Below, piece by piece: positions 25,003-34,475 of a DNA stretch of 64,000 nucleotides. The notes beneath the pieces are model-generated. The model was not told the DNA's origin, did no database searches, and saw only the letters and a program-made list of their open reading frames with translations. The stretch spans positions 185,714-249,713 of the forward strand of contig PDLQ01000004.1 of the NCBI GenBank assembly GCA_002591745.1, written 5' to 3'. Every line of letters begins with the position of its first letter. Position 1 is the first letter of the stretch. The DNA comes from Lewinellaceae bacterium SD302. Lineage in GTDB: Bacteria; Bacteroidota; Bacteroidia; Chitinophagales; Saprospiraceae. The position numbers and the translations under genes are program-made.

Positions 25003-26442
25003 CTAATTAAGGGAAAGTGGTCTCCCCAAATAGAACTCGATCACCTGTTGGTTGAAGATGAGCTGATATTTGGCACGGGTCATTTCGATGCGGGCCTGGT
25101 CCAGTCGGTTTGTGGCTGTGATCAGGTCCAGGTTATTGGCTGCACCGAGGTCGAAACGCCGCTTGGTTACTTCGTATGACCGGGTGGAAGCATCCAGGCT
25201 GGTTTCAGCGGCCTCGTAAGCCTGGCGGGCACCACGCAAATCGGTGAGTGCAATGATGACTTCGTTTTTCAGGTTATTTACGGCTTGTTCCTTCTGTAGG
25301 TCAGCTCCCAGTTTTTGTAGTTTAGCTTGCTGTACCGCCAGGTTATTCCGGCCCTGAGAATAAATGGGAACGTTCAGGTTCAGACTTACGGACTGGCCAA
25401 AGTTTTCATTGATCTGGTCGAAGTAAGATTTGTCGCGAAACTCCAGACCGGTAAGTTGAAATTCACTGATCGTGGTTGGCACGCCGTTAATCAGTACTGG
25501 TACCTCCGGGCCGGGTATGATGCTCACGTTCGAAGTATCCGCCTCACGGCCGAGACTGGAATAGTTGCTGTTCAAGCTGGCACCAATAGATAGAGTAGGG
25601 AGGTATCCACTTCGGGCGATTTTTTCCGAGTATGCAGAACTCTGACTTCGTAGTTCGGCGGCCTTGATGTCCGGCTGCGTCTGGGTAGCGGAAAGATATA
25701 CTTCCTCGTAGCTGTAATCTTCTACCAGGTCACGATCAGTGATCTCCAGATTAGGGGTAATGATGTTGAAGTCATCGCTGGGGTCCAGCTGCATGTTGAT
25801 CTGAAGATTGACCAGTGCTATTCTAACCTGGTTCTCCAGGTCGATGATCGTGCGCTGGTTGGCCGCTTGCTGGGCCACCAGATCAAAACGCTGGCTTTCC
25901 GGTAACGACCCAGCCTGAATGCCTGCGTCGGTCTGTTCTAATTGGTCTGCGGTGAGTTGTAGCTGTGCCCGGGCGTTGGACAGTTGTTCCCTGGCCAACA
26001 AGACAGTCAGATAAGCGTTGGCAACAGAGAGAGCTACGTCGTTGGCCGTAGCATCGGCTTCCAAACCTGCGGCCTGAGCGTCCAGCTTTGCTTGTTTGAT
26101 GGAATTGTTGATTCGACCACCATTATATATAGTCGCCTGAGCCGAAACCGAAACGTTGCTGAAAGTGATGTTCTGCTGCTCAAAAGAGTTGGTGGTCGGG
26201 TCGATCGTTCGCCCCAGCTGGATACCATAACCCAGATTGGCCCCGACGTTGGGTAGTCGGCTGAGGCGGTTTGCGGTAAGCTGGGCCTCGGCTTGTTCGC
26301 GCTGAATATCGAGCTGGCGGACCTGCAGGTTATTTTGTAGCGCGTAGGCCACGCTTTTCTCCAGCGTCCATTGATTATTCTGGGCTTGAGCCACGTTAGA
26401 AGCCAGCACAAAGGCCAGTGTTAGCAAGTATATATTTCGCAT
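25003..26442 (-). CDS. TolC-family outer-membrane efflux protein
   Basis: 479 residues. Signal peptide (MRNIYLLTLAFVLASNVAQAQ), then two copies of the OEP helical/strand repeat: the first from NNQWTLEKSVAYALQNNLQVRQLDIQ, the second from about residue 240 (SYEEVYLSATQTQPDIKAAE). Long Gln/Ala-rich helices (DAQAAGLEADATANDVALSV; LRGARQAYEAAETSLDAST) form the periplasmic tunnel. It is the trimeric outer-membrane exit duct for a tripartite efflux or secretion machine, with the HlyD-like adaptor encoded downstream on the same strand after a 146-bp repeat region. A TACATTTG -7-like box lies 56 bp upstream. Confidence 0.93.
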   Translation of the reverse strand: MRNIYLLTLAFVLASNVAQAQNNQWTLEKSVAYALQNNLQVRQLDIQREQAEAQLTANRLSRLPNVGANLGYGIQLGRTIDPTTNSFEQQNITFSNVSVSAQATIYNGGRINNSIKQAKLDAQAAGLEADATANDVALSVANAYLTVLLAREQLSNARAQLQLTADQLEQTDAGIQAGSLPESQRFDLVAQQAANQRTIIDLENQVRIALVNLQINMQLDPSDDFNIITPNLEITDRDLVEDYSYEEVYLSATQTQPDIKAAELRSQSSAYSEKIARSGYLPTLSIGASLNSNYSSLGREADTSNVSIIPGPEVPVLINGVPTTISEFQLTGLEFRDKSYFDQINENFGQSVSLNLNVPIYSQGRNNLAVQQAKLQKLGADLQKEQAVNNLKNEVIIALTDLRGARQAYEAAETSLDASTRSYEVTKRRFDLGAANNLDLITATNRLDQARIEMTRAKYQLIFNQQVIEFYLGRPLSLN

Positions 26443-26497
26443 CTTGATTCCTGGTTCTCACCGGTCACGACAATTGTAACTGATGATGATCTGAAAG

Positions 26498-26505
26498 CAA
26501 ATGTA
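26498..26505 (-). promoter_or_regulatory. Putative -7 box before the TolC-like gene
   Basis: Minus-strand TACATTTG fits TAnnTTTG and lies 56 bp upstream of the ATG in an AT-rich stretch. No exact -33 TTTG is seen at the usual distance. Confidence 0.4.
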
Positions 26506-26567
26506 AATAATCTTAAAACCTGCTCTGGGTAAATTCTATCAACGGCCTCCTTTGAGCGATGAATGAA

Positions 26568-27911
26568 TTAATCAACGTTAGAATTTAGCAACGTACTGCC
26601 CACTAACTGGTCGTAACGGCCGCCGATGGGACGGTAGTAAAGCAAGGTGATGTAATCATTCTCCGTTTCATCGAAATTGCCTTCCGTCTTGGACAGCGCC
26701 ACTTCGCTCCCGTTATTGTCTACACCGCCGATACGGTCGCGATCAGTAACGTACCAGTAGTTATAAAATCCCTGCTTAAGCAGAGCCTGGGCAACGTAGG
26801 CATTGATCGTCGGGTTCCAGGTCATCATAAATTTATCCTTCTTCTGGAATTCTGTGAAGCCACCGAAAAGGTAGACATCATCGTTTTCCAGTTCCTGGTT
26901 CATTTTCAAGACGAAAGTGGTCATGATGTAATCGCCGGTAAAATCGAGGTTGAGCCGGTCGAAGTTCCCATCGGAGAACTCGGCTGCAACGTTGATGACG
27001 GGTCGGTCATCCCGAAAATTGACGAAATCGCCATTCAGATCGGCGTAATTCAGGAAGATCGACTGGTCACGTGGTCGGTCAGAGGCCAACAGCATAGCGT
27101 AACGATCGCCTTCGTTACTGATGTCGAGTACTTCGGAACGGGGAGCGGCAATGGAACGCAGGTCCAGATTACGGAACTCATTCCCTCCGGCAAAACTCAC
27201 TTTACCCTGGTAGTTGAATTGTACGATGTCACCGCGTACCAGATTAGGGATGATATCGGTGACCATATTATCCAGGCGTCCGTTTTGCAAAACCGCGACG
27301 GACAGTTCTTGTAGCGGTGCTCGCAAGTCCAATTGCTTTACATTAGCGACCAAATCCACTTCCTGGTGGGTGTGGATCTTCTTCACCGTAGTAGCCCGTA
27401 CTACTTCTCCATTCAGGCTGGCCCGGTTATCCACGACGTAAAAACGGCGGGTAATCACGGTTTTTTCTTCCCGCTCGTCCTCATAAACGACCAGCAGATA
27501 GTTTCCGCTTTTGGTCACGTCCATATCGCGGTTGGGAAAGAAGAGGTCGTAATGAACGTACTCGGCCAGCGTACGGAAGCTGAAATCGTATTCCTGCACA
27601 TTATCTTCGGCGTAGCCATCCAGGTATTCCAGTTCTCCCAGGCGGGATGGTTCCCAGTTACGGTCGCAGTGAATCACCCGATAAGTGTAGCGTTTCACGT
27701 CTTCGCTCAGGTCGTCGAAGGATAGCCGGAGCTGGGCGCTACCATTCAGGTCGATCAACGGATATGAATTGACGAAGCCCGCCACGTGAAAACGTACAGT
27801 CTGAATATTATCGACGTAAGTTTTATTGATCGGCTGATAAGCAGATTGTCCGCTTCCGGTAAGGGGAAGTGAGGAGATAAAAGCGATCAGGAGTAGGAGT
27901 CTATAGAACAA
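26568..27911 (-). CDS. Type IX secretion system plug protein (DUF5103)
   Basis: 447 residues with a signal peptide (MFYRLLLLIAFISSLPLTGSGQ). The sequence matches the DUF5103/T9SS-plug family: FHVAGFVNSYPLIDLNGSAQLRLSFDDL, YTYRVIHCDRNWEPS, LEYLDGYAEDNVQEYDFS, YVHYDLFFPN, SGNYLLVVYED. In the solved SprA translocon a protein of this family closes the periplasmic side of the giant SprA barrel. This gene therefore links the window's large T9SS cargo proteins to their export route. It begins with TTG two bases after the stop codon of the DNA glycosylase gene, so translation is probably coupled. Confidence 0.88.
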   Translation of the reverse strand: MFYRLLLLIAFISSLPLTGSGQSAYQPINKTYVDNIQTVRFHVAGFVNSYPLIDLNGSAQLRLSFDDLSEDVKRYTYRVIHCDRNWEPSRLGELEYLDGYAEDNVQEYDFSFRTLAEYVHYDLFFPNRDMDVTKSGNYLLVVYEDEREEKTVITRRFYVVDNRASLNGEVVRATTVKKIHTHQEVDLVANVKQLDLRAPLQELSVAVLQNGRLDNMVTDIIPNLVRGDIVQFNYQGKVSFAGGNEFRNLDLRSIAAPRSEVLDISNEGDRYAMLLASDRPRDQSIFLNYADLNGDFVNFRDDRPVINVAAEFSDGNFDRLNLDFTGDYIMTTFVLKMNQELENDDVYLFGGFTEFQKKDKFMMTWNPTINAYVAQALLKQGFYNYWYVTDRDRIGGVDNNGSEVALSKTEGNFDETENDYITLLYYRPIGGRYDQLVGSTLLNSNVD

Positions 27912-27913
27912 GT

Positions 27914-28519
27914 TCAGCGAGATTTACTAACAAATGGCGTGTTGCGCCGGTAAAAGCGCCAGGGTTTTTCCACCCAGGGAGCACCGGCGTAATTGATCCC
28001 GATCCGGGGAGTCGCCACGATTTCTGACGAATTCACCGGCGGACCGGTCATTTCCAGCCTAAGCTCTGCGTCGGATTCAAGTAAATTGATCCCGTTATGA
28101 GCGCGGCTGATACCCAGTGCCTTACTAAGAACGCCAGGACCGGCCGTTAAGTGCGGTTTTAAGATTTTCATATTACGGCGCTCCAGCATTTTTTCGGTAC
28201 CGGTTATTGGCTCTACGGCCCTGATTAACACAGCATGGGGCGTTCCTGCGGGGCCCGTTACCACGTTGAATAGTTCGTGGATACCGTAACATAGATACAC
28301 GTATGCCGTACCGGGAGCGGCATAGAAAACTTCTGTCCGGGCCGTTCGCCGGTTGTTTTTCGCGTGGCTGGCCTGATCTTCCGGTGCCCAGTAGGCTTCC
28401 GTCTCCGTGATGGCAGACCGGCAGAAATCGCCACCAATTTCGCTAACTATCTCTACACCAATCAGAGCTTTGGCGATTTTTACGGGGTCATCTCCGTTGA
28501 GTAAGGAAATTAGGTTCAT
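27914..28519 (-). CDS. 3-methyladenine DNA glycosylase (AAG/MPG family)
   Basis: 201 residues, the normal size for bacterial AAG-type alkyl-purine glycosylases. Family elements: ITETEAY with the catalytic glutamate, DQASHAKNNRRTART, VYLCYGIHELFNVVT (base-intercalating Tyr region), VLIRAVEP, and the TAGPGVLSKALGI nucleotide-flipping loop. It removes alkylated bases (3-methyladenine, hypoxanthine-type) to start base-excision repair in the cytoplasm. It is followed two bases later by the T9SS plug gene, a functionally unrelated neighbour. An inverted repeat (28560-28679) lies 40 bp upstream of its start. Confidence 0.93.
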   Translation of the reverse strand: MNLISLLNGDDPVKIAKALIGVEIVSEIGGDFCRSAITETEAYWAPEDQASHAKNNRRTARTEVFYAAPGTAYVYLCYGIHELFNVVTGPAGTPHAVLIRAVEPITGTEKMLERRNMKILKPHLTAGPGVLSKALGISRAHNGINLLESDAELRLEMTGPPVNSSEIVATPRIGINYAGAPWVEKPWRFYRRNTPFVSKSR

Positions 28520-28559
28520 TGCTGGAAGGAGAAGTATAAATTTCAGGCATCATTAATGC

Positions 28560-28679
28560 AATGGGTCGAGGACTTCCGGTCCGAGGTACTCGTTAGAGCG
28601 GCCTAACAAAAAGAGTCGTCAAGCTAAGCCCGTAATTCATAGTCAACGTAACACTCGGACCGGAGGTCCTCGACCCATT
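28560..28679. repeat. Long inverted repeat with GGTCGAGGACCTCCGG core, copy 1
   Basis: 26-bp arms (28560-28585 and 28654-28679) are reverse complements with one mismatch, around a 68-nt loop. The same arms recur at 42737-42814. Both copies lie 30-40 bp upstream of a leftward gene's start codon. Confidence 0.85.
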
Positions 28680-28759
28680 ATTCTTACCAAAGTTTAGATG
28701 GTTAAGAATACAGGCTGCTTGGTCAAGTATGCGTGCAAATACAGGCCTGCATAGACCTT

Positions 28760-28768
28760 GCTACTTTG
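28760..28768 (+). repeat. GCTACTTTG interspersed motif, copy 9
   Basis: Long form GCTACTTTGTTAGCCA; left end of the ~130-bp element. Confidence 0.85.
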
Positions 28769-28879
28769 TTAGCCAAGAAAACCAGACACCAGATATCCGG
28801 CGATGGAAATCTAGAGCAGCAGTCTATCAGCGCAGCGACCTAGCGTCTAACATCTAACAGCGAAGCTGTCTTTGATTAA

Positions 28880-28888
28880 CAAAGTAGC
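28880..28888 (-). repeat. GCTACTTTG interspersed motif, copy 10
   Basis: Minus-strand GCTACTTTGTTAATCA; right end of the ~130-bp element, 28 bp after the stop-side end of the adhesin gene. Confidence 0.85.
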
Positions 28889-28916
28889 AATGCTAAAATC
28901 AAGCCAAATCCTATGG

Positions 28917-31900
28917 CTAGCGAACGAGACTAAACTGCCCGTCTCTTTCTTGTGCCACGCCGTTCTGGTTGAACTTGGTGCGGTAGAGGTAGACGTCCAT
29001 AGCTTGCGGCTCGCCGTCAGTTTCACCATCCCAACCCTGTTCCGGGTCGTTGGTCTCAAAGACAACTTGCCCCCAACGGTTGAAGACCAGCATCTGATAG
29101 TCCGTAACCACACCATTGTAGAAGAGGCGGAAGATATCATTAACGCCGTCGTTGTTCGGGGTGATCAATTCGGGAATGGCGAAAGTAGCCTGTTGGGTTA
29201 CCAGGGAAACACCGATAGTGCCGGAACAGCCTCCTTCACGACTCGTATAGGTCAGCGTGTAAGTAAGCAGACCGGTTTCCCCATCCGGGGCCGGTACGGT
29301 GGCTGTAATTGCGGGGCCGGTACCGGAAGCGGGGTCTCCGTTGCCGGACCATGCAAAACTGTAGTCGAAACCGCTTTGGTTATCCGCCGTGAAAGTGATC
29401 ACTTCACCATTAAAGACTGCACTGCCGGGCTCCAGCAGGTTGCCGTTCGCGTCGGTAATGATGATCTGGGGTGCTTCGAGATCTTCCAGTACTTCGATTG
29501 TGGCAGTCTGTGTTTGCGGATCGAAGCAACTGTTGGCGTCCGAGAAGGTAACTGAGTAATTAAAGATCCCGGTAACGTCGAAAGTGACATCGTTCACCTC
29601 TGGTCCGGTAGCGGTAGCGGGGTCACCATTTTCAATTATCCAGTTATAGCCACCCAAAACATCCGCCGGAGTGGTGGACGCGGCCAGAAAAGCAGATTCT
29701 CCAAAGCAGACGAGCAGATCATCGATGGGGTTGAGTACGTAATCCTGAATGACTTCGATCGTCACTTCTCCACTTTGCTCACAATCGCCAATGACGGCCG
29801 TGAAACTATAGGTGCTCGTTTCGGTGGGACTCACGGAAGGAGCCGCTTCTGAACTGCTGAAACCGTTTGGTCCAGTCCAGCTGTAGGTTGAAGTAGCATC
29901 CGGATTCAAGTTCAGGGTGATATTGTCGCCCAGACAAATGGTCGTATTCGTTGGTAGTTCAACCGAAGGCTCGGGCAGAGCTTCCGTAGTTTGGGTCAGC
30001 ACCAGGGTATCACAACCATTATCAATGGTTACGGTAAGCACGTTGGTGCCAGGCGAAAGGCCAATTGAAAGTGTAGTCTCGTCGACTGGTACGGAAACGG
30101 CGATGCCGTTTAGGTCCCAATTGACGGTGTTGTTTTCGCCATCGATAGTCAACTCGTATTGGGCTTCTTCGGAAATACAGATTTCGTCTGGTCCATCGAG
30201 GCTGGCCATGATTACGCCTTCCCGGAGGATGATCGTTGCTGTTGCCATAACTGTATCACAAAGACCAAAGGCCGTGTAAACGTACTCCCCTCCTTCACTG
30301 ACAATTTCTACCAATGGATCCTCGCTGTCAATACCCGGGCCCACTACGGTATAGGTAGTATTAGGATCGGGAGTACCAACGAAGGGCACGGCGGGGTCTC
30401 CCGGACAGACGAATACCTCATCTACAACGTCCAGTTCCAGCGGGGGAACAATACTGGCCGTCGCCGAGAATGGGAAGGTACAGTCTGACCCCTCGGAACG
30501 GAGGACAACCATGTAATTAGTTGATTGAGTTGGCGTGGCAATAGGGTCTTCACAGTCGGTGCAGGAAAGACTCTCCGCCGGCGACCAGCCGATGGAATCT
30601 ACCGCACCTTCCAGGATTTCCAGGTCGAGCAAATAGGATGTGCCGGGGCAGACCGTCGTGTCCTGAGGCATTATGGTCACTACGGGTGGAGTGATCACGT
30701 TCACCTGGACTGTATCCAGCTGGCTACAGGCACCGTTTTCGGTAAATCGCATGAATAGCGAGGTGTCTTGTGCAACTACAAAGCCATTGTATAGGGAGTC
30801 ACCGGTTTGCAGGCCGGGAGCATCCATCCACATGTGGGTGATGTCAGAGAAGTCACCTACGTCGAAGATCGGCGATAGCAGGAAGAAAGTATCTCCCTGA
30901 CAATAAGGATCTTCGAAAGGTTGTAAGGTGATCGACATATCCTGAGGCAGGGAATCCACTTTAACCACCACGGTGTCACTGCGTACACAGCCCGGGGTGA
31001 TAAGACTGGCGGTGTAAAGCACCGTAATATCAGGGCGTACACTGATGGAGTCACCCCAGTTGGTCAGGATGCCCGCGTTGGGCGACCAACTGATGTCAGA
31101 GCCGAAGGGACTAACGTTGGCTCTCAATACCACGGAATCAAAACCGGCACAGACTTCAATTGTATCCGGATTAAGAATCTGAATACTGCCGGGAATCAGC
31201 GTGATGGTCACTGATTGCGTATCCGCACAACTACCGTTAGCAGAGGTGGAGATGAGGGTGTAGGTTTCCTCCAGTTCGGTGGGGATCAGGATAGAGTTGG
31301 GGTCGGTGGGGTCAACGAAGTCGTCGCCTGGCGTCCATTCGTACTGGGTGTCTCCGGTAAAGCCGATTGAACCGGGCTGGATGGTTTCTCCCTGGCAAAT
31401 GGTAATGTCTTCGATGACTTCGGGAATATTGAGATTTCCGAAGTTGATCTGAACATCGTCCGTAGCGACACAACCGGCCAGTTCAACCGATACACTGATA
31501 TTTCCGCTGAAATTAGGGATGACAATCAGGCTGTCCTCGTCTAAACCGTTCAGCACCTGGAAGAAAGTGTTCCATTGCAGGTTGCTGCCTTCCACGTTGT
31601 TGGTCTGGAAAAGGGTCAGGGTATCTCCATTACAGACCGCCAGTTCATCGCCGCCCATAATTTCGATCATCGGATCAACGCCGATCAACTGAACGGTGTC
31701 CATAGCAGTACAGCTTCCGAGCGTGCCGGTTACGATAACCTCCACGTCACCAACCGGCATTGCGGTTACGCTGGCACCAGTAGGCTCTACGAAAATGTCA
31801 GCAGGTGTCCAGACGAAGGTTTCAGCTCCGGTGGCGGACAGGGGAATTTCGTTACCGGCACAGTAGATCACGGTATCGGCTCCGAGGTTGACTTCTATCT

Positions 31901-33893
31901 CCAGATCGTCGCGAATTTCTACGATGAGTGAGCTTACGTTATTCAACCCACAACCAAAATCGATGGCAAAGGAAATTTCAATGGTTTCCACGCCCTCGTC
32001 CAGTAAATCGCTGAGCACAGTAATCGGGAAAAGCAACTGGCTGCTGCCGGGGGGGAAAGTCAGGGTGGGAGGGAGACCCAGAATGTAATCCAGGCCCAGA
32101 GTAGCCGTACCGCCGATGTTGACGACGTAGGTTACCGAATCGGGTAGAATATTATCCAGGGATATGATCAGGGTGTCGGGAGTGTCGGCAATACAGTCTT
32201 CCACCAAATAGTCTACGCCGGTTACGAAATCGACGGAAGCCTGGGGGGCGCCCCCACGGACATCACTGATAAAGACACCGGAGTCGTAGGAGGAGTCACC
32301 CCGGTCGGCTACCGCTAGCTTGATGCGGTAATTTTTACAAGGGGTTACGGATCTGCGGGCGGTCAGACTTTTCTTTACACCGAGACTGTCGCTGGTCAGT
32401 CCGTCGTACTGAATAGACTGGCCCTCACTATTGTTGCGGTAGTATTGCCAGTTCAATCCCTCGTTTACACGATTGATTTCAACCGTTGTGCCGTCGGGCA
32501 GGACAGCGATGTTTTCTTGCCCACCCAGCGCTGGTTCCCCGACGATGCCGGGACCACTGATGAAAAAGGCAAAAATGTCATTGAAGCCGAAGCTGGAACC
32601 AGGAAGTTCAACAAATTCAGGGTACTCCTCGGATCCGAAAACGTACTCGAATACCAGTTCCTGCGTATTGGCGAAAACGTCAAACTCAACAATACAGGCA
32701 TCCTCGGTGGTGTTAAACGGGTCACCGCCGGTAAGAATATTCAGGGAGTCGAGATCATCGTCACCGGGGGCGAATAAAGCGGTACCGATACCAAATTGGT
32801 CATTGGGGCCGATTGCATTCGTAATCTCACCACTACTGAGGATAAGACCCTGGCCTAAGCCCAGCTCATCATCGGTAGCTTCAAAAATACCGTAATGGCC
32901 GTCGGGGCAGTTGATGTTCGTAATTTCAAGTTGGGTCTGGGCACCGGCAATGGCATCAGCTACGTCTTCGGCCGTTACATCGCTATTAACGGAAAGTGGA
33001 ACTGCAACGTCACAGGGTTCTTCAGAACATTCCCAGAAAGCGGAGAATCCCTCAAAGGTCACGCCTGCGTTCGACTGGAACTGCAAGGTCATACAGCCAC
33101 TGGAAGCGCTGGCCTGAAAACACACCCCGCCGGCGTTGGCGCTGGGGGAGTCGAAACTATTGAGATCAGCGATCGGTACCCCAGTGGCGGCATCTCCATC
33201 GTAAATGGTCAGACCGTCGGTACCGGTTTCAAAATTGAAGTATTCGAGGGACAGATTGATACAGGCAGGCTCTCCGGTCGGGCAGATCGTAAATGTATGA
33301 TCTTCATTACTACCGTAATTACCATTCGGTCCACCAGTGTCAAAGAGGAAGCCTGAACAATCCACGGCACCAGTTTCGTCAATGGTATAAGTAGGCGGAC
33401 GTTCTTCTACGCAAAGACGGAAAGAGCCGGGAGAGCCGTTATCGTTGACTCGTATGTAATAGGTCAGTCCGTTATCGGCACCGAGGAAATCGACGAATAC
33501 GTCGTTACTTCCGGTTACGGATTCGCCACAGGCCGTGGTCGGAGCCAGCATATCGATGCCACAACTGCCCCGGTATATCTGGACCTGTGGTTGAAAAATT
33601 GCGGGATCGCCGTTGGCGGCCTCTCCGATGACGGAGATGCGGTAGTCCTCAATGGTGTCTGAATCCGTAAACGCAAACCAGACATCGCCATCGGTATCAC
33701 CCGCCCAGCAATCCGGGAGGTTGAAGGTGCCGATGTTGGAGTTCGTGGCGTCAACGTTGGTGAAGACGGTCTCATCACAGGCGGGAGCTATGCCAAAGTC
33801 GACTGCGTTTACGCATTCGTCATTGGCGGGGGCTTGTCCGAAGAGAGAGACGTTGAATAAGAGGCTAACAAATAGTGTAATGCCGTACTTCAT
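28917..33893 (-). CDS. Giant secreted adhesin with choice-of-anchor L and gliding-motility C-terminal domain
   Basis: 1658 residues from the ATG at 33893 (MKYGITLFVSLLFNVSLFGQ signal peptide); an upstream TTG at 33905 is less likely. Domains in order: a PPC-like N-terminal domain (NDECVNAVDFG, about 25-165); a CUB-like domain (CSGFLFDTGGPNGNYG, about 175-295); a choice-of-anchor L domain (SGEITNAIGPNDQ, VFGSEEYPEF, FGFNDIFAFFISGPG); a Calx-beta-like stretch; about eight PKD/Ig-like repeats, each with paired Cys (for example VCAGFDSVVLRANVSP); and the CHU_C domain (ITPNNDGVNDIFRLFYNG, FNRWGQVVFETND, GDGQFSLVR-like end). CHU_C directs T9SS export and surface retention in gliding Bacteroidota. 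Likely a surface adhesin. Confidence 0.92.
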   Translation of the reverse strand: MKYGITLFVSLLFNVSLFGQAPANDECVNAVDFGIAPACDETVFTNVDATNSNIGTFNLPDCWAGDTDGDVWFAFTDSDTIEDYRISVIGEAANGDPAIFQPQVQIYRGSCGIDMLAPTTACGESVTGSNDVFVDFLGADNGLTYYIRVNDNGSPGSFRLCVEERPPTYTIDETGAVDCSGFLFDTGGPNGNYGSNEDHTFTICPTGEPACINLSLEYFNFETGTDGLTIYDGDAATGVPIADLNSFDSPSANAGGVCFQASASSGCMTLQFQSNAGVTFEGFSAFWECSEEPCDVAVPLSVNSDVTAEDVADAIAGAQTQLEITNINCPDGHYGIFEATDDELGLGQGLILSSGEITNAIGPNDQFGIGTALFAPGDDDLDSLNILTGGDPFNTTEDACIVEFDVFANTQELVFEYVFGSEEYPEFVELPGSSFGFNDIFAFFISGPGIVGEPALGGQENIAVLPDGTTVEINRVNEGLNWQYYRNNSEGQSIQYDGLTSDSLGVKKSLTARRSVTPCKNYRIKLAVADRGDSSYDSGVFISDVRGGAPQASVDFVTGVDYLVEDCIADTPDTLIISLDNILPDSVTYVVNIGGTATLGLDYILGLPPTLTFPPGSSQLLFPITVLSDLLDEGVETIEISFAIDFGCGLNNVSSLIVEIRDDLEIEVNLGADTVIYCAGNEIPLSATGAETFVWTPADIFVEPTGASVTAMPVGDVEVIVTGTLGSCTAMDTVQLIGVDPMIEIMGGDELAVCNGDTLTLFQTNNVEGSNLQWNTFFQVLNGLDEDSLIVIPNFSGNISVSVELAGCVATDDVQINFGNLNIPEVIEDITICQGETIQPGSIGFTGDTQYEWTPGDDFVDPTDPNSILIPTELEETYTLISTSANGSCADTQSVTITLIPGSIQILNPDTIEVCAGFDSVVLRANVSPFGSDISWSPNAGILTNWGDSISVRPDITVLYTASLITPGCVRSDTVVVKVDSLPQDMSITLQPFEDPYCQGDTFFLLSPIFDVGDFSDITHMWMDAPGLQTGDSLYNGFVVAQDTSLFMRFTENGACSQLDTVQVNVITPPVVTIMPQDTTVCPGTSYLLDLEILEGAVDSIGWSPAESLSCTDCEDPIATPTQSTNYMVVLRSEGSDCTFPFSATASIVPPLELDVVDEVFVCPGDPAVPFVGTPDPNTTYTVVGPGIDSEDPLVEIVSEGGEYVYTAFGLCDTVMATATIILREGVIMASLDGPDEICISEEAQYELTIDGENNTVNWDLNGIAVSVPVDETTLSIGLSPGTNVLTVTIDNGCDTLVLTQTTEALPEPSVELPTNTTICLGDNITLNLNPDATSTYSWTGPNGFSSSEAAPSVSPTETSTYSFTAVIGDCEQSGEVTIEVIQDYVLNPIDDLLVCFGESAFLAASTTPADVLGGYNWIIENGDPATATGPEVNDVTFDVTGIFNYSVTFSDANSCFDPQTQTATIEVLEDLEAPQIIITDANGNLLEPGSAVFNGEVITFTADNQSGFDYSFAWSGNGDPASGTGPAITATVPAPDGETGLLTYTLTYTSREGGCSGTIGVSLVTQQATFAIPELITPNNDGVNDIFRLFYNGVVTDYQMLVFNRWGQVVFETNDPEQGWDGETDGEPQAMDVYLYRTKFNQNGVAQERDGQFSLVR

Positions 33894-34012
33894 ATTACCG
33901 GGCAAAGTATTGGTGGAAAATCAATCGACAAAGTACGCAATTTGCCCACGTTTCACACCCTAGTCTGTCCTTTATTCACCCAGGCGACCACCAGCGGACA
34001 TATTAAATCCCC

Positions 34013-34408
34013 TTAACGGCAGCTTTCAAACTGCTCGCGGATGTCCTCCAACTTGGCTACGCCATAATCATTTCCCCAGGCGTGGTTGATGTAGTTAGTC
34101 AGGTTAGTGATCTGGAAATCAGTAAGTTCTATGTTGGCCGGCATGACTTGATTGTAGGTAGTGTCATTAACCACCACGGGGCCTTCCATACCATTACGGA
34201 TTACGCAGGTAATTTGGTCCTGGTTATTTTTCAGCCAGTCTGAATTGGCTAGCGGCGGAATCAGGATACCCAGCCCTTTCCCGTGTTCCAGATGACAATT
34301 GGCACAATGCTGAGTGTAGAGTGCTTTGCCCTGGCGATAATCGGTCTTGCCACAATTTTGCGCCCCGATCAGGAGGCAGAGGAGGGTGATCAGTGTAAGT
34401 GTTCTCAT
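34013..34408 (-). CDS. Small class I cytochrome c
   Basis: 131 residues with an N-terminal export signal; C19 (AQNCGK) could be a lipid anchor, but the lipobox is not canonical. The haem-binding CANCH motif is C35-C38-H39, and M90 in QVMPAN is the probable axial ligand, followed by a C-terminal helix (ITNLTNYINHAW). This is a single-domain cytochrome of about 10 kDa, typical of electron shuttles to oxidases or of c-domains split off from larger oxidoreductases. It is flanked by the adhesin and by arfB on the same strand, with motif copy 11 upstream; no functional link is apparent. Confidence 0.9.
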   Translation of the reverse strand: MRTLTLITLLCLLIGAQNCGKTDYRQGKALYTQHCANCHLEHGKGLGILIPPLANSDWLKNNQDQITCVIRNGMEGPVVVNDTTYNQVMPANIELTDFQITNLTNYINHAWGNDYGVAKLEDIREQFESCR

Positions 34409-34453
34409 TGGTAAGGAGTAAAGGATTAAATAGCGGGGCGGTTCAGCAGCATT

Positions 34454-34462
34454 GCTACTTTG
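34454..34462 (+). repeat. GCTACTTTG interspersed motif, copy 11
   Basis: Followed by AAGTCAAAATGATCTAAT. With copy 12 (inverted, at 34975) it brackets the arfB gene. Confidence 0.85.
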
Positions 34463-34475
34463 AAGTCAAAATGAT

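Larger units (their letters stand above)
28760..28888. repeat. Motif-bounded ~130-bp element, copy 1
   Basis: Starts with GCTACTTTG on the plus strand and ends with the same core inverted. Its interior carries TAGCGTCTAACATCTAACAG (28841-28860), 20 bases before the right motif. The element at 59392-59521 has the same length, the same termini and the same interior word in opposite orientation. Confidence 0.8.
28520..28916. other. 397-bp intergenic region made of two repeat elements
   Basis: Contains the GGTCGAGG inverted repeat (28560-28679), about 80 bp of unassigned sequence, and the motif-bounded element 28760-28888. No gene supported. Confidence 0.6.
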
